Assembly (NCBI GenBank): GCA_027627225.1
Contig: CM051029.1
Location: forward strand, 20,190,356-20,254,355
Direction of reading: 5' to 3'
Length of the DNA: 64,000 nt
Source: Congeria kusceri
Lineage: Eukaryota > Mollusca > Bivalvia > Myida > Dreissenidae
Made by a program: the position numbers and the translations under genes. Below are positions 48,300 through 60,199 of the stretch, one piece after another. Positions within the stretch are counted from its first letter, which is position 1; each line of letters starts with the position of its first letter. The notes under the pieces were generated by a model. That model worked only from the letters and a program-made list of their open reading frames with translations, was not told the origin of the DNA and did no database searches.

Positions 48300-49700
48300 T
48301 GTGCATACAGTATGTAAATCTAATACAAATTATAAATATACAGCAACTGGTTTAAACTGACTTAAGGCATACTATAAATTAAATCACTTTCACAATAGTC
48401 AGTTTTAAAAAAATCTACATTTTCAGTTAATTGCCCAAGAATATGCATTACACAATATTTTTGAAGAATCATTGTTTTTATATAAAAAGTTAATGTTTTT
48501 CAAATACATTGTGTGAGCAAGATTATTTGGATTTACAATAATAACAAACATTAATTATATACATGTAAACTAATTACAGAAACACACTATATGTTTGTGA
48601 TAAATGTTGTAGAATCAAGATATATACATTTTTTATGATGTTCACAACAAATATAAGCCATAGGCAATAACTCCTTAGGTATTGCAGAAAATCTGTAGGA
48701 AACGGCATTTGACACATGGACGAATATAATGACATTTAGTATTGCTATAACTGCTCAGTTACCGACCAACACTGGACTTAATTGATCAAACTGTCTGCTT
48801 TATCGGATGAAATTTATTCAACATGCTCCCGAAAAGAAATCAGCTACTGCATTTTGTGCCAATACTTACTATGGTTCATACTGTAAGCATTCCTTTTAAA
48901 TCTGTATATACAAGTAATTGAATAAGTCGATAATGATAGTTAAAAAACACGTATCATATATCATATATCTTCGATTAGTTGATAAAAACTAGTCCGTTGA
49001 ACAGACCGGAATAAAAGACATACTTCCTTATAATCGTGTGTGTTCAATGTTTGCCTTATACAGAATTCCAGTTGACCACTTAAATAACAAAACAGGTTTA
49101 CCGGCTAATAATTTTTAATTTGGAAGCAATTTGTTCAATTTCCAGCGGAGGAATTTTTATTTCGTGTTATGTGTTCTTAATGTATAATATATGCGTGTGA
49201 TGGTCCGATGGCAAAGCAAAAAATCACTATATCTGTAAGTGCACGTGCATTGGCAAAACTGCATTTAGCATGCAAAAACATACCATTCAGACATGATGAT
49301 GATGTAAAATTAACAAAATATCACTGCCAATGGTTGATTAACGCTCACCAGTTGAACTTCCCAATATTAAGTGACGCCACTGGCTCAAAAAATAAATATA
49401 AAATTACTTGATCAGACAAGTGCACTAAAAAAATCTCCAGTTGTTAAAAATAGGTCTTAAGTCAATCAAAATCCATTGCAGGGTTATGGTTCTTATCCTT
49501 CACAAACATCATCATCATAATGGACCTAAGCGAGAAACTAAACAAAACATTCAATATCATTAATGTTGCCCATATTTCCTAGAATTCTCATACGAGTGAC
49601 GGATAAACCCCCACACTATGGCCTTGTCAAAAATCTATGGCATCTATTCGAAAAAAATGGACAGAGAGAGACAATGTTTTAATTTTTGAATGGTCAACAG
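48300..49700. other. AT-rich non-coding stretch
   Basis: It lies between two pearl-like elements. A 67-codon plus-strand frame (49208-49411) is unrecognised, and no splice or domain support exists. Confidence 0.35.
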
Positions 49701-49731
49701 TGTGTTTGGAAAAAAATAACTTCAATAGGAT

Positions 49732-50412
49732 CCATAAATCTGTCAACATTTACTGGTTTGTAACCAAAGTTGAACTTGATCTGTATTTAATGATGTTACT
49801 CCTCTGTTCTAAAGTAATTTAACTATGTGAAGATTTCATGAGTTATTGTCCATGTTTTCGGGAATTTAAGTGAAAAAGAGCCATAACTGTGTCATAATTT
49901 AGTGGTTTGTAATCAGAGTCGAACTTGACCCGTATTTTATGCTGCTACACATGTATACCAAGAATTATTTTAATATGTAAAGCCATTCTTGACTTATCGT
50001 CCGGAAATCATGTTTTTAGACAATTTTAAGTCGGAAGTGGGCCATAACTATGTACACATGTATTAGTTTGGAACCAACACCGAACTGGATATGTATTCTA
50101 TGATGTTACACATGTGTACCAAAAACTATTTGATTATGTCAAGCCGTTCTTGAGTTATCGTCCGGAAACCATGATTTAGGGAATTTAAGTCGAAAAGGGG
50201 CAATAACTCTGTCAAAATTCAGTGGTGTGTTACCAGTGTCGAACTTGACCTGTATTGTATGATGTGACACATCTGTACACAACATGATTTGAATATGTCA
50301 AGCCCTTCTTGAGTAATCATCCGGAAACCAAAAAAATAAACAGACCGACAGACAGACCGACAAGCTCACTCCTATATATCCCTCCCCTAAACTTCGATGG
50401 TGGGGTATTATT
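49732..50412 (+). mobile_element. pearl/Helitron-like tandem-core element, copy 2
   Basis: Four direct units of 149-161 bp start at 49732, 49881, 50042 and 50201. Each runs CCATAACTCTGTCA, GTTTGTAACCAGAGTCGAAC, TTGACCTGTATTTTATGATG, CACATGTGTACCA, then TTCTTGAGTTATCGTCCGGA. The core is followed by an ACAG/ACCG microsatellite (50338-50362) and a terminus CCCCTAAACTTCGATGGTGG GG. The layout is the one described for bivalve pearl elements. The same terminus, inverted, starts the element at 59674. No open reading frame of note. Confidence 0.65.
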
Positions 50413-50419
50413 ATACTGC

Positions 50420-51830
50420 GTTAGTAATTGACGAATAGTAGTAAATTAAAAAATTACCTTATATATTCATATTGCAGCATACTCCAAAATTAATTAATGA
50501 TTTCCTGTTTACAAGATTAATTAAATTCGACAACACTTTCCTAATAGCAATAAGCCTATTTGATAGTCTTAGCTCCAAATACTGTATCTGCCAGCACATT
50601 CTATTCCAAATTGATTGGCCTTGCTTGAATTACGACATATCAAAGCCAGGCCACCTTGCACACAACACTGTTTTTAAGTTAACCTTGATCTACACTTGTA
50701 CTTATAACATTAATATAAATCCAATTTGATTTTATAATTAAACAAATGCTCACATACTGAAACGTGTATGAGGTGTTTGTTGTTTTAGTATACGAAAGTC
50801 TATGTCAAAATGTGTTAACATATGTGATAGATCTAAATGTATCCTGCTACTAACCCAAACAGGGACCTAATAAAGCGGTGACCGTATAAACTTGTTGATA
50901 TCCGGCAGTAGATCACGTGACTGATATACCGTCAATAGGTATTCCTACGCGCCGGATAACAACATTGTCGAGAATGACACAGCATAAAGTCTACTTACCA
51001 GAATTTATCATCGATAACAACTGTTTGTTGTCTAGTTTAACAGAGTTAAACAACAAAAGAGTTGTTTGCCCTTAAATTCCAGTTAGCTTGTTAACAACAA
51101 CTTTCATCCATTTCCATGTCATTTCAACACACTTGAGTCTGATGCAAGCGGGTTATTCTTTGTGGATATACTTTATTTGTTCAACCAACAGAGCATATTC
51201 ATCAAAGTAATAACCCTTTATATAAATCTCCGATGAAAACAAATGAAAAAATGTTATCAAAATGTTAACGTAAAACTCAACATTTTATGATTTATTTCAC
51301 TTTCAGTTACACTGTCTTCCACCCACAACTATCCGAGTAAATCGTAAAAAATTTAAAAGAGATCAATCTCATCGTTTTCATTCGAGGCAAATATTACATA
51401 CACTTTTTGTCTAAATTCTATTGCATAATATAATCCATCCAAAACATAGAAACACTAAATATTTATTCCGATTTCATGTATTTTAAACTGCAAAACACTC
51501 GCGTTCTGGTTTGACTACATTGTTTAAACTTACAACTCAAAGTGAATGACGTAGTTGGTGTGACGTAATTAAACTCTTTACAAACCAATATAATCTGGTT
51601 TAAAACGAAAACAAATTGACTACGTCATTTTCGTGTCTATCTGAAATCAGCAAATAAGATTTATTAATATTTTACTTTTGCTTTTTGAAAAAGGTGATTA
51701 AGAAATAGAGAACTATTTTTTTCCGGGTAGTACGCATTCATGCAAGCGATTTATTATGTCGGGCCCGTCTAGATTGTTTTTTATATTTAAAACTTTAATT
51801 AGTGTTTGGTGTTTCAACATTTAATTGAAT
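50420..51830. other. AT-rich non-coding stretch
   Basis: No supported gene. A small inverted word GTTTAACAGAGTTAAAC occurs near 51035. The 85-codon frame at 50472-50729 is unrecognised. Confidence 0.4.
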
Positions 51831-51832
51831 AT

Positions 51833-52005
51833 AAATAAGGATAAATAGAATTCATGGTAGGTGCCGGGAAGGAAAACATGTATCCGGTTCGGCCAGAAAA
51901 CAAAAATAGGGCTCGCTAAAGCTCGCCCTATTTTCATGTTCGAAGCCTCACCGGATAAACTTTCTCCATCCCGGCACCAACCATGTATTCTCTTTATCCT
52001 ATTCT
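51833..52005. mobile_element. palindromic MITE-like element, copy 2
   Basis: A nearly complete palindrome of about 173 bp. The left arm AGAATTCATGGTAGGTGCCG pairs with the right arm ending CGGCACCAACCATGTATTCT. The inner arms AAAATAGGGCTCGC and GCTCGCCCTATTTT flank the centre TAAA. It is better preserved than its relative at 26684-26847 and shares the CCGGTTCGGCC-GAAAACAAAAATAGG block. Confidence 0.7.
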
Positions 52006-52267
52006 TAACACTTTTAAACTAGGGCGATCTACGTCATACATTCTAATAATTGTGACGATTCCATTACTTCATAACTTAGTTTTCCAGTATTAAGGGGCAA
52101 TACATCTTTCATGTTTAGGGACTGAGGATAACTTATATTTAATCATGGCTGATAATGATTACATATTTATAAACAGGAATAAATGCGAAACCTGTTCGCC
52201 TTATCCATCCATGAAATAGATCTACTTTATCTACAAACTAAATACGATTTATTATAGCATACTAGAT

Positions 52268-52828
52268 CTATAATTGATGTCGTGTAACCGATGCTATTTT
52301 ATATACATTTTTTGCAATTGAGATGAGTGTTGAAAACAACAAACAAAAACAGTACAGCCCGGGTTGAAAACCCATTATGTCTTTGTGGTTGTGATTCGAT
52401 ATAACGTAACATAAACAATATATGTGTTTTGGTCGTAAGAGTTTACTTTGTTTAACCAATATCTTGTAATATTTACCATGCTGTATGTTATCAGTTGTGC
52501 TCGTCCGAAATCGCCATATACACAATCGTTTTGAATAGATATTTGGACAACTAACTTTTTTTTTTAAGTGCAGGTTAGTTCTTTCTAATTTGGGTGCCAA
52601 GATAAATCTCCATATCTCCGCTCCATAGTTTAGTACAGGTAAAATCAATTTGTTAAAAAGGCTTCTTTGGTGACTTATATTCAAATTCGTACAATTTAGT
52701 AAGTATTGTTTTAATTTGAACACCGCTTTAAGTACCTGTTTCAAATGTTTTATAAAAGGACTCACCTGATGTAAACACAATGTTGATGTAGCAGACCTGT
52801 TCGACAATTTACATCTCTTTATTATCAT
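52268..52828 (-). pseudogene. non-LTR retrotransposon reverse transcriptase C-terminal fragment
   Basis: The open frame contains LFNKLILPVLNYGAEIWRF and LERTNLHLKKK, the thumb region typical of LINE reverse transcriptases. In the family it continues as a Q-N-D-x-V-Y-G-D/E-x-G-R motif. Here that motif is found one base out of register (QNDCVYGDFGRAQLITYSMV, then TRYWLNKVNS), after a shift next to the run of T at about 52558-52566. The catalytic domain is absent, as expected of a 5'-truncated copy. The clade cannot be fixed from so little. Confidence 0.65.
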
Positions 52829-53110
52829 ACAGATTCATTCAACCCGGACACATGCGAAGTTATTAGTGGCACCAAAAAGAAAAATCCAATTAAATATATC
52901 TATAAAATCTATGGAACTACCCTAGCAATAACTGATGCAGCGAAATACGTTTGCGTCAACGTATTATCGGACTGATCATGTAACAAACACATTGACATTA
53001 TAAACCGTACTGTTAAGCCAACAACACACTAGCTTTCTTAAGACGAAAAACACAAAGCTGGCCACCAAAGGGTAAAGAATTGTTTAATAAATTAATAACT
53101 TGTAATTATA

Positions 53111-53359
53111 ATGGCTAACACCACTACAATTGAACAAATCCAAAGAAGAGCGGCGCGGTATGTCACAGGCGATTATCGTCAAACCAGCAGAGTGACGGCA
53201 ATTTTGAACGAACTAGGATGGGACATTCTACAGAAACGCCGCTATAACACCAATGTGATCATGCAGTACAAGCTAGTCAACGATATTATCCACATCCCAG
53301 TTGGAACCATAAAGGGTAACATTATCAAAACCTTTAAACCCTTAAAGGATACATTGTAA
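53111..53359 (+). pseudogene. LINE reverse transcriptase C-terminal end
   Basis: The frame reads TTTIEQIQRRAARYVTGDYR, then VTAILNELGWDILQKRRYNT and VIMQYKLVNDIIHIPVG. The I-E-x-I-Q-R-R-A-A-R-(Y/F)-V-x-G-D-Y-R and L-x-x-L-G-W-x-x-L-x-x-R-R motifs mark the extreme C-terminus of many CR1/Jockey-type LINE proteins. Nothing of the polymerase core precedes it, so it is a 5'-truncated insertion. It is on the opposite strand to the LINE piece 300 bp to the left and of a different family. Confidence 0.7.
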
Positions 53360-55500
53360 TTCTTAATCATTAATAAACATTGAAAATATAAACGGTGATC
53401 AACAATCATACTCATACTCATATCAAGCTCGGGAAACACCGTGTAGCTGGCCGTTAAAAATTCGTTCAATAAAAACAAACAATATCTTTGTCTGGCTGAA
53501 ATAAAACAGAGTTACGATAATAATTGACTTAAAATACGCTTTTAAATTAAATATGGAGCTGGCTGATAAGTGTGTTGACTTTTTAATACGCGCGCTGTTT
53601 TTTGTGTAAAGTTTTTATCAAAATTACAATTTTCATCTCTTATTGTATTTTAATAATCGGTTCTACTTTTTGCAAGAACGTATCTTTTAACATCTGTATT
53701 AATTTCATGAAAGTTGTTTGGACGTATATGGAATTTGTTACGTTTAAAGTTACCATCGTCGTAAAACCAAACATTACCTGTTTCTGTCTGTTTTGTGACA
53801 AAACAATCGTTTGACCAGTGGATCGGTGTTTTCTTTAAACAGGGCTGTATGATTTTTAAATATTTATTCCACGTCTCTTTCCTTATCCACTAAAAAAAGA
53901 ACACGTTTTATATAACATAAATAAACGTCAACATCGACAAACTATTTCTCCTATTAAAAAAAGCACATATTATTTTCTGTCGATACAGACCCGTTTATCC
54001 TACATCAACTGCTGCTTTCGGTTTGGACTGAGTAAATAAGAACTGTGCATGCGTTATCAACCGATCTGACTCGTTTAGACGCTGTGTATACATGTATAGA
54101 CTAGTTCGCTGCGAAGCAAAGTATTACATTTTGTTCAAGCGATTGATTTGCATCGCTTGCGTCCTAGTTAGAACACAGTTAAATATGGTTACACTGGAAG
54201 TTATCTGACCCAATTAATAGTTTAAATTCCTCCATGTCGTGGTTATTCCACTTATAATGGTAATGCATTTTTTTTTCTGTTGATATAGTAGCATAGTCTG
54301 TTTGATTAGTATATTGTGTTTCGGTAGTCATTTCATGTAAAGAAGCACTGATAATCTTACTAAAGATATTATGTTATATATAAGCATACTAGCTGAAACA
54401 ATGTCTGAATATCGCATATAAACTAGATATAGCTGAAACAATGTCTGAATATCGCATATAAAAACTAGATATATTGTAGCGTTCCGAGTTGTGATTCAAG
54501 CTACTGTTATACTACTAGTTTGGTGGAATGTAACATCCAATAATTAACACACGATTTTCCAATGTTCGTAGTCTTATTAATTTTAATGATAATGTCACAA
54601 TTTCATCGAAACTGTTTCACTTATTAAATTTATTTCACTTCGACACTGTGAAGGAGTCGCTCTTAAGATGACAATGCAGACTGACTTTGACCAAACAATC
54701 AACCCTTTATGTATAAAGAGCTCTCGGTCGATCCAGAATAAGTTCAAACGACACACTAAGTGGTCAAACGAACGCTAACGACAGCAAATAGTGTTCGGGT
54801 AAACCCAACACATTGTCGTCCAAACGCTTTAGACAACAGATATTGTTAGGTCGATCAAATTTGGTACGATTATTCTACAGTTCCTAAGCAGCAAATGAAG
54901 CAATATGGCGGACAGTGAACTTTACAATTTTAACAACAAACTGTTTAAAGATAATAATGAGCCATGTAAGGCAATCTTCGACTAAAATGAATAGGACACA
55001 CATGGATTATAAGGCTAAGAACTTATTCTGTCTCGTAAGTACAGTAATAACAATGTAATAAGACAAGTTCTCTTGAATTATTATATGGGTACAGTCTGAC
55101 AATAACAGGAGCTTTCGAATTTGGAAACTCGCAATGGATATAGATGAAAATAAATGCTGTTTTAAATTGCACAAGGGCAGAACAAAGTCTAGTTGTAAGT
55201 TGTATCAGTAACAATCAACCAATTAAGTGCATGAAGACAAGGTAAGCGTTTAAGTAAAATCACTACCCCTGGTTCCGGATTGCATCAATATTTTAAATTT
55301 TGGTTTTAATGTAGAGCATTCTTTAAGATATAATTAATGGTCATTTGTCTTGTTGAGGGGTCCCGCATTTGTTGTTCATGTAAAATATGTCCATTATGTA
55401 GTTTGTCACATTTCTGCCCAATAAGATATTTTTAGTGTTTTCCTTAAGTGTCCCTATCGGAAATTTTCACGAGGAATATAACGAGCCTTTTGGATACATT
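53360..55500. other. AT-rich stretch with small repeats
   Basis: It holds a recent 40-bp tandem duplication (listed separately) and a CAAGCGA/TCGCTTG inverted word at about 54138-54161. No gene is supported. Confidence 0.4.
54391..54472 (+). repeat. 40-bp tandem duplication
   Basis: AGCTGAAACAATGTCTGAAT followed by ATCGCATATAAACTAGATAT occurs at 54391 and again at 54431. The copies are identical apart from two extra A in the second, indicating a young slippage or unequal-exchange event. Confidence 0.9.
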
Positions 55501-55502
55501 TC

Positions 55503-55607
55503 AGAATTGAAACGCTATTTTCGGCGCTTCACCGATATATGAAGGTCAGTTCTTTGGTATCTAACCTTCATACATCGATGAAGCGCCGAAAAGAGCGCTT
55601 CAATTCT
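55503..55607. repeat. 105-bp long palindrome
   Basis: The left arm from AGAATTGAAACGCTATTTTC to ATGAAGGT pairs with the right arm from ACCTTCATACATCGATGAAG to CAATTCT, about 45 bp each with few mismatches. GGCGCTTCA/TGAAGCGCC is the perfect core, and the loop is about 13 bp. It is followed by a self-complementary AT stretch (55608-55635). This looks like a MITE-type foldback, or less likely a small-RNA precursor. Confidence 0.75.
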
Positions 55608-55639
55608 TATAATTACAATTATAATTATAATTGTGTGCA

Positions 55640-56580
55640 TAATTTGTTTTTTACCTTAAAAAAGACAGATAACTTGGGGTTATTTTTTGCATTTCGCGAA
55701 TTAATACACGGAAGTACATTTTCCATACAACGTAGCTCCGCGCCTTGTTGTGTACATGTTATTTAGAGGCTATATGCATTATTAAATACTAGTGTTAACA
55801 TGTGCTTGCTCCGCTTGGTTGATTTACAATTATTTTCAATTTATATTTTAGTTGGATAATTTGAAAAGGTGTTTTATATCCTTACTACGCAGCAATAGAC
55901 ATTGTGCTATATTTATCGCCGGACATTTTTAAAATGCATACCAGTTAGTTAACATTTACACTTAAGGCTAAACGAGTCGAAGATGTTTCAATACTGCAAT
56001 AGTGCATTTCTGTAAAGGCCAACTAGACTATATGCGGTTTGACCCGTACTTTCGGCTTTTATTTAAATGATGTGTACTGTAAACATATATTCGATGTTAG
56101 TCGCCGTATACGGCATACATTAAAAGTGTTTACCAATTATCGCGCATGCGTGTTTAGCAGATATTTTGCACAGTGTGCTGGGCATGTGTTTTGTGTACGA
56201 AATTCGGAAAATTATATGTTTGATATGTATATGATCGATGTCGTTGTGAGTCATCAACCGCAAACATTAATTCAAAAACATAAATTCAGTCAGTGTCAAT
56301 TGAGAAATAATCAATTTCATCAAATTTTGAGGTTAAACTATAAAATTCATCAAATTTTGAGGTTAAACTATAAACTAACAATACCACCGCTCATTTGATA
56401 CAATTTAGCATAGTACAGAATGTTTAAAATATATCTACAGTTATGAACATTTACAACAAGAGCAATTTACTGTCAACTATTAAGTTTTAGTGGTTTTTGT
56501 TTAATAGACATACAGCCTTCTTTTGTTGTAGCTGATTTATGGTAAATGTGTAGTGGCATAGGCTGCAACTGCTTAGAACA
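55640..56580. other. AT-rich stretch with a 30-bp duplication
   Basis: TTCATCAAATTTTGAGGTTA followed by AACTATAAAA starts at 56316 and repeats at 56346. An open frame across it (56039-56398, 119 codons) is unrecognised; the duplication gives the internal peptide repeat HQILRLNYK. Confidence 0.45.
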
Positions 56581-56585
56581 AATAT

Positions 56586-56871
56586 TCAAGTGGCTGATGA
56601 CACTTCATTGTGCCTTTCTTTCTCTTCAGTTTGATTGGTGTACGAAGTTGTTGCACAAATCTCTTTTGTGGAAGCAGTGGTTATTGAACAATCAAGAAGT
56701 CCCGTCAAGATTGCTGACATTTTCGCTTGCTGACCGATTGTGGTTTGCCGACTATAGGAACGAACACTGGCTTCCTTTTTGTGGCCCGTCGTGAACATTA
56801 TGTGCCGACGTTCACAATCCGCATCATTCAAAGCCTGTGTGGCTGTCGCTCGCAAGCTATGTGCTGTGTAC
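56586..56871 (-). CDS. Crypton recombinase C-terminal exon (catalytic box intact)
   Basis: The acceptor is CATTCTAG|GTACACA. Joined to the upstream donor TGCGG|GTACAC it gives ECG-YTAHSLRATA in frame (phase 2). The exon is open to its stop and keeps the HxxR motif (HSLR), the GHK histidine and the nucleophile-position Tyr (VRSYSR). It is followed by a Lys/Glu-rich C-terminus. This is the best preserved part of the element. Confidence 0.6.
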
Positions 56872-58843
56872 CTAGAATGAAACAATAAACTCATGAAACT
56901 TGGATAAGTTAACATGTCATAATATTAACTGGAAAATAGAAATAAGTGGAATACGCTGCAAATACCTGATTTGTGTACCCGCACTCCTGCATATACATGT
57001 CATGAAGCTCTCAAACTGCTTTTGGACACTGGTTTTGTTGAATACCAGGTATCGTTTTGGTCTGCTGCTGCCATTGCTTCCTTGTTAATATGGCAATGGA
57101 GCATGTCTGCATCTGGATGGCATCTGTCAAGAAGGTTTTCAACACCTCCACCGGGCACTTGGATTTGTCTTCGGAAGCAAACATTCAATTGTCCATTCTG
57201 ATGCCGTCCGGTTATGAGTCTAGTTGATGTCATGTATAAGTTGAAAATAGCCCCTGCTAATTTATTTTTAAGTTTAAAATACATTAAAATAACTTATTGT
57301 ATGGCATTATGAAAAACGTATTAATAGAAAAAAACCAAGATAAAACCGAAAAATATGTACGAACTGTATCATGTTTAATCATATTTATAGATTCTCATTC
57401 TTGATTTAACAAGATATGCCATGTTTTAAATATGTGGGATACAGCTGAGCTAACAAATTGTAATCTCTGACAGCTAATTTGGAGGTTTTTGCTAAGACTG
57501 TAATTATTCAACTAAAGTTTACAGGTATGTTTTTCACTAATCAAGTTTAAATTTGTATTAATAGCAATGCCAATACCTTGGCTCATCTGAGCTGTTGTCA
57601 ACCATTAACTTCAGGCTTTTGTGTTTCAGCTGCTGGTAAAACTCCAGTCCCCGCGTCACAAACTGGATGGACAGGATGTACCACGCCCAGTACCTCAGTG
57701 TTACTGGATTTATGTTCGAGACTAGGAACTTGTGAATTTTAGGCAGATCATCGCTGGAAATGATTGGTTTGTGCTGTACTGGCCGACTCAGACCTTCTTA
57801 GAGAAGTGTCTTCAGCGTTGCGTCCATCATGTCATTAGCATACTGGAGCACCGGATCCTTCACAATGTCAAATGGGACATGTATATCTCGTAAGTGACGA
57901 TTTAGGGAACCACGGACATTTTTCAAGGTAATTGTGTGGTATTCTCGAGCAATTTCAACCGGATGGCTCTTTATACGATGTTCGCTTGGTTTGGGGCTGG
58001 CTTCCGTGTAAAAAAACGCAAGACGTTAGTTTAACTCAATGTCGGTGATTTGACTGAATATGTGGTTTCTCCAAAGCGTTCTTTGCTCCAATCTGTAAAC
58101 AATGTGCAAAGTGTTTGTTAACTTTTTATATATTTTCTTCTATCGATACATATTTTTATACACAGAACACACATTATTTTGTCTAGTAAGAATTCAATAA
58201 TCAATTATCCAAAATGTTTGATTTTACAAATAACAGTTTATTACTCAATCATTGGTATTTGCCTTAGAAAGTGTAAACATTATGGTTTATTTGTAATCAT
58301 TTATTTTTTTTTTTTTTATATTTGAGTATCCAATTAAATAGTTTACTTGCCACTGTCTAATTTTGCTACTGATATTTCTAATATAGTAATTTTAATTTTT
58401 GGTAGATTGTCCTATTATTTATTACTGTTATATTATAAATTATAGACAGGTTTGTCAGTTCTGTATCAATAACATTGTTGTTTATAAAAATGTTCAAGTA
58501 TTTTACCTTGAAACAAGATTAAGCCCTCTTTAGAGTTTGTTTTGTGCTCTTGGCATATCGCTTTTCTTGCATTGCTCATTTCCATGTCTGACATGATTTT
58601 AAATTGCTTAATCGTAGGTGGTTTAGGAATGTCTTGATCAACTTTAGAATTCCTTTCATTTGGTATTTCATCAACATTTGCATTACTATTTGAATGTGTT
58701 TCATTTTCTATTTCAAAATCAAATTCAAACAATGCTCTGAGATATAGATCAACGAACTCATTTTCTGTTGTTTGCATTTCATCCACAAGATTAGAAGGTA
58801 ATTCTTATGAAAAGTCACCATTCAAGTCTGGTCCTGTATCCAT
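56586..58843 (-). pseudogene. Crypton-type tyrosine recombinase, intron-containing, degenerate
   Basis: Four minus-strand pieces in order: 58843-58507, 58094 to about 57620, about 57190-56979, and 56871-56586. E1 ends EHKTNSKEGLILFQ and joins across CAAG|GTAAAA ... TTTACAG|ATTGG in phase 1 to DWSKERFG. E2 has HRIKSHPVEIAREYHTITLK, NVRGSLNRHLRDIHVPFD and NPVTLRYWAWYILSIQFVTR. E3 has CPVEVLKTFL, a shift, then NDTWYSTKPVSKSSLRA. E4 starts after a 107-bp intron with YTAHSLRATATQALNDADCE, then TTGHKKEASVRSYSR. HxxR, GH and the final Tyr are the tyrosine-recombinase triad in Crypton (DUF3504-type) order. Stops: 58807-58805, 58028-58026, 57800-57798, plus at least three frameshifts. It is a dead copy whose exon pattern survives. 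Confidence 0.7.
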
Positions 58844-58849
58844 TTGTGC

Positions 58850-59670
58850 AACAATAGCAGATCTGTATTAAAAAATTATTTTTAATTCAACAATTGTGTT
58901 TGTTTCAGTAGATATACACATGAAAACGTAATTATTGCAGATGACAGGACGTGCAAAACAAGTAGTAAATAGGAAAAAAGATAAATTGGCAAAAACAAAT
59001 AACATACATGACAATAATGTTCACATGTTTATTACATATACATTCTTTTTTTATTTTTTGACATAACAATGCAATCTAAAAAGTATGAATAAATCATTTT
59101 ACATTGTATTTTAATGGTTCATTTTTGACAGCAATGCATGTAAACAAGAAAAATGTAGTCCCGAAATGGCCTCATGAATATTAATTAATAGAGGCATCCG
59201 GCATAATTGAAAATTAAAAGCCTGTCACATGCTGCATTTCAGACAATCAAAACACTGTAAAATGATTAAACCAATGGAAATTATAATTATTGTATTATAA
59301 CAGGTTTCCAGTATTGTCTTTGTAAAATTGATGTTTCATTTCGAGATTATGGTTGAAAACAGTGGTACAAATTCTTTTGACAAGTGTATATGAAATAATA
59401 ATTTTTGTTTGTTTATGATGGCATGATGCAATATCAAAACATTGTTTTGAATCAGTGTTTATGTAGTTTATATCCGTGATGACCTATGTTACATTTCTAA
59501 TGACTAGTATATCAACTAATAGCTGTTAGTTCGGATTGTGAATTTAATATATGTGTGTAACTTATTTAGAATATTATAAAATTATTGACGCTCACTGTTA
59601 TTATTAATAAAAAAAACATGAAGCAATCATCTAAATATATTATTCAAAATGTAATTATGGAGGTTGTGGT
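58850..59670. other. AT-rich non-coding stretch
   Basis: Upstream flank of the Crypton relic; no gene or named repeat is seen. Confidence 0.4.
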
Positions 59671-59673
59671 TTT

Positions 59674-60062
59674 TTATGCCCCCACCATCAATTATGGGGA
59701 CATTTAGCGTTTAGCCTGTCCGTGGGTACGTACCTGTATACGTATGTACATATGTACGTGTGTACGTATGGTCCAAGGTCAAATTTACACTGAAACTTTA
59801 AATGTCAAATACAAGAATCAAAGCCATATATATTGTCCGGAGCATAATTTTTTCCAGTGGAAAAAGACGTTCAAATAACTTGGCAGAAGTGCTAAGCATG
59901 GTAAGACGGTCGGTCGCCTACAAGAACCATGTTCCTACGTCAAAGGTCAACGACGCACTTATAGGTCAAAAGTCTCATATAAAATTTCAAGCGATAAACC
60001 CTGTCTGGAGCATAATTTTCTCCAGCGGATATTGATTTTCAAATTACTTGGAACGGCCACCG
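59674..60062 (-). mobile_element. pearl/Helitron-like tandem-core element, copy 3
   Basis: It begins ATGCCCCCACCATCAATTAT GGGG, which read on the minus strand ends GATGGTGGGGGCAT, like the terminus of the element at 49732-50412. Next comes a GTACGTAC-type tract. Two core units of about 168 bp follow, marked by TGTCCGGAGCATAATTTTTT and TGTCTGGAGCATAATTTTCT (59834 and 60002), each with CCAGYGG. The AAGGTCAA words and the CAAGAACCATGTTCCTACGT segment are typical of such bivalve repeats. Confidence 0.5.
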
Positions 60063-60199
60063 GAAAAAACTTAAGCTCCATTGTTCTTTCAGATATTACT
60101 ATTTTACATGAAGAGTGCCTTAAAGTTTTTAATTATAATCAATTGTTGATGTTTTTCACATAAAATTTGCATTTCTTTCATGATTTTTGTTTGTCTTCA

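Noticed and set aside
56039..56398. 119-codon plus-strand frame as a gene
   Set aside because: Unrecognised, contains a recent 30-bp duplication, no splice or promoter support.
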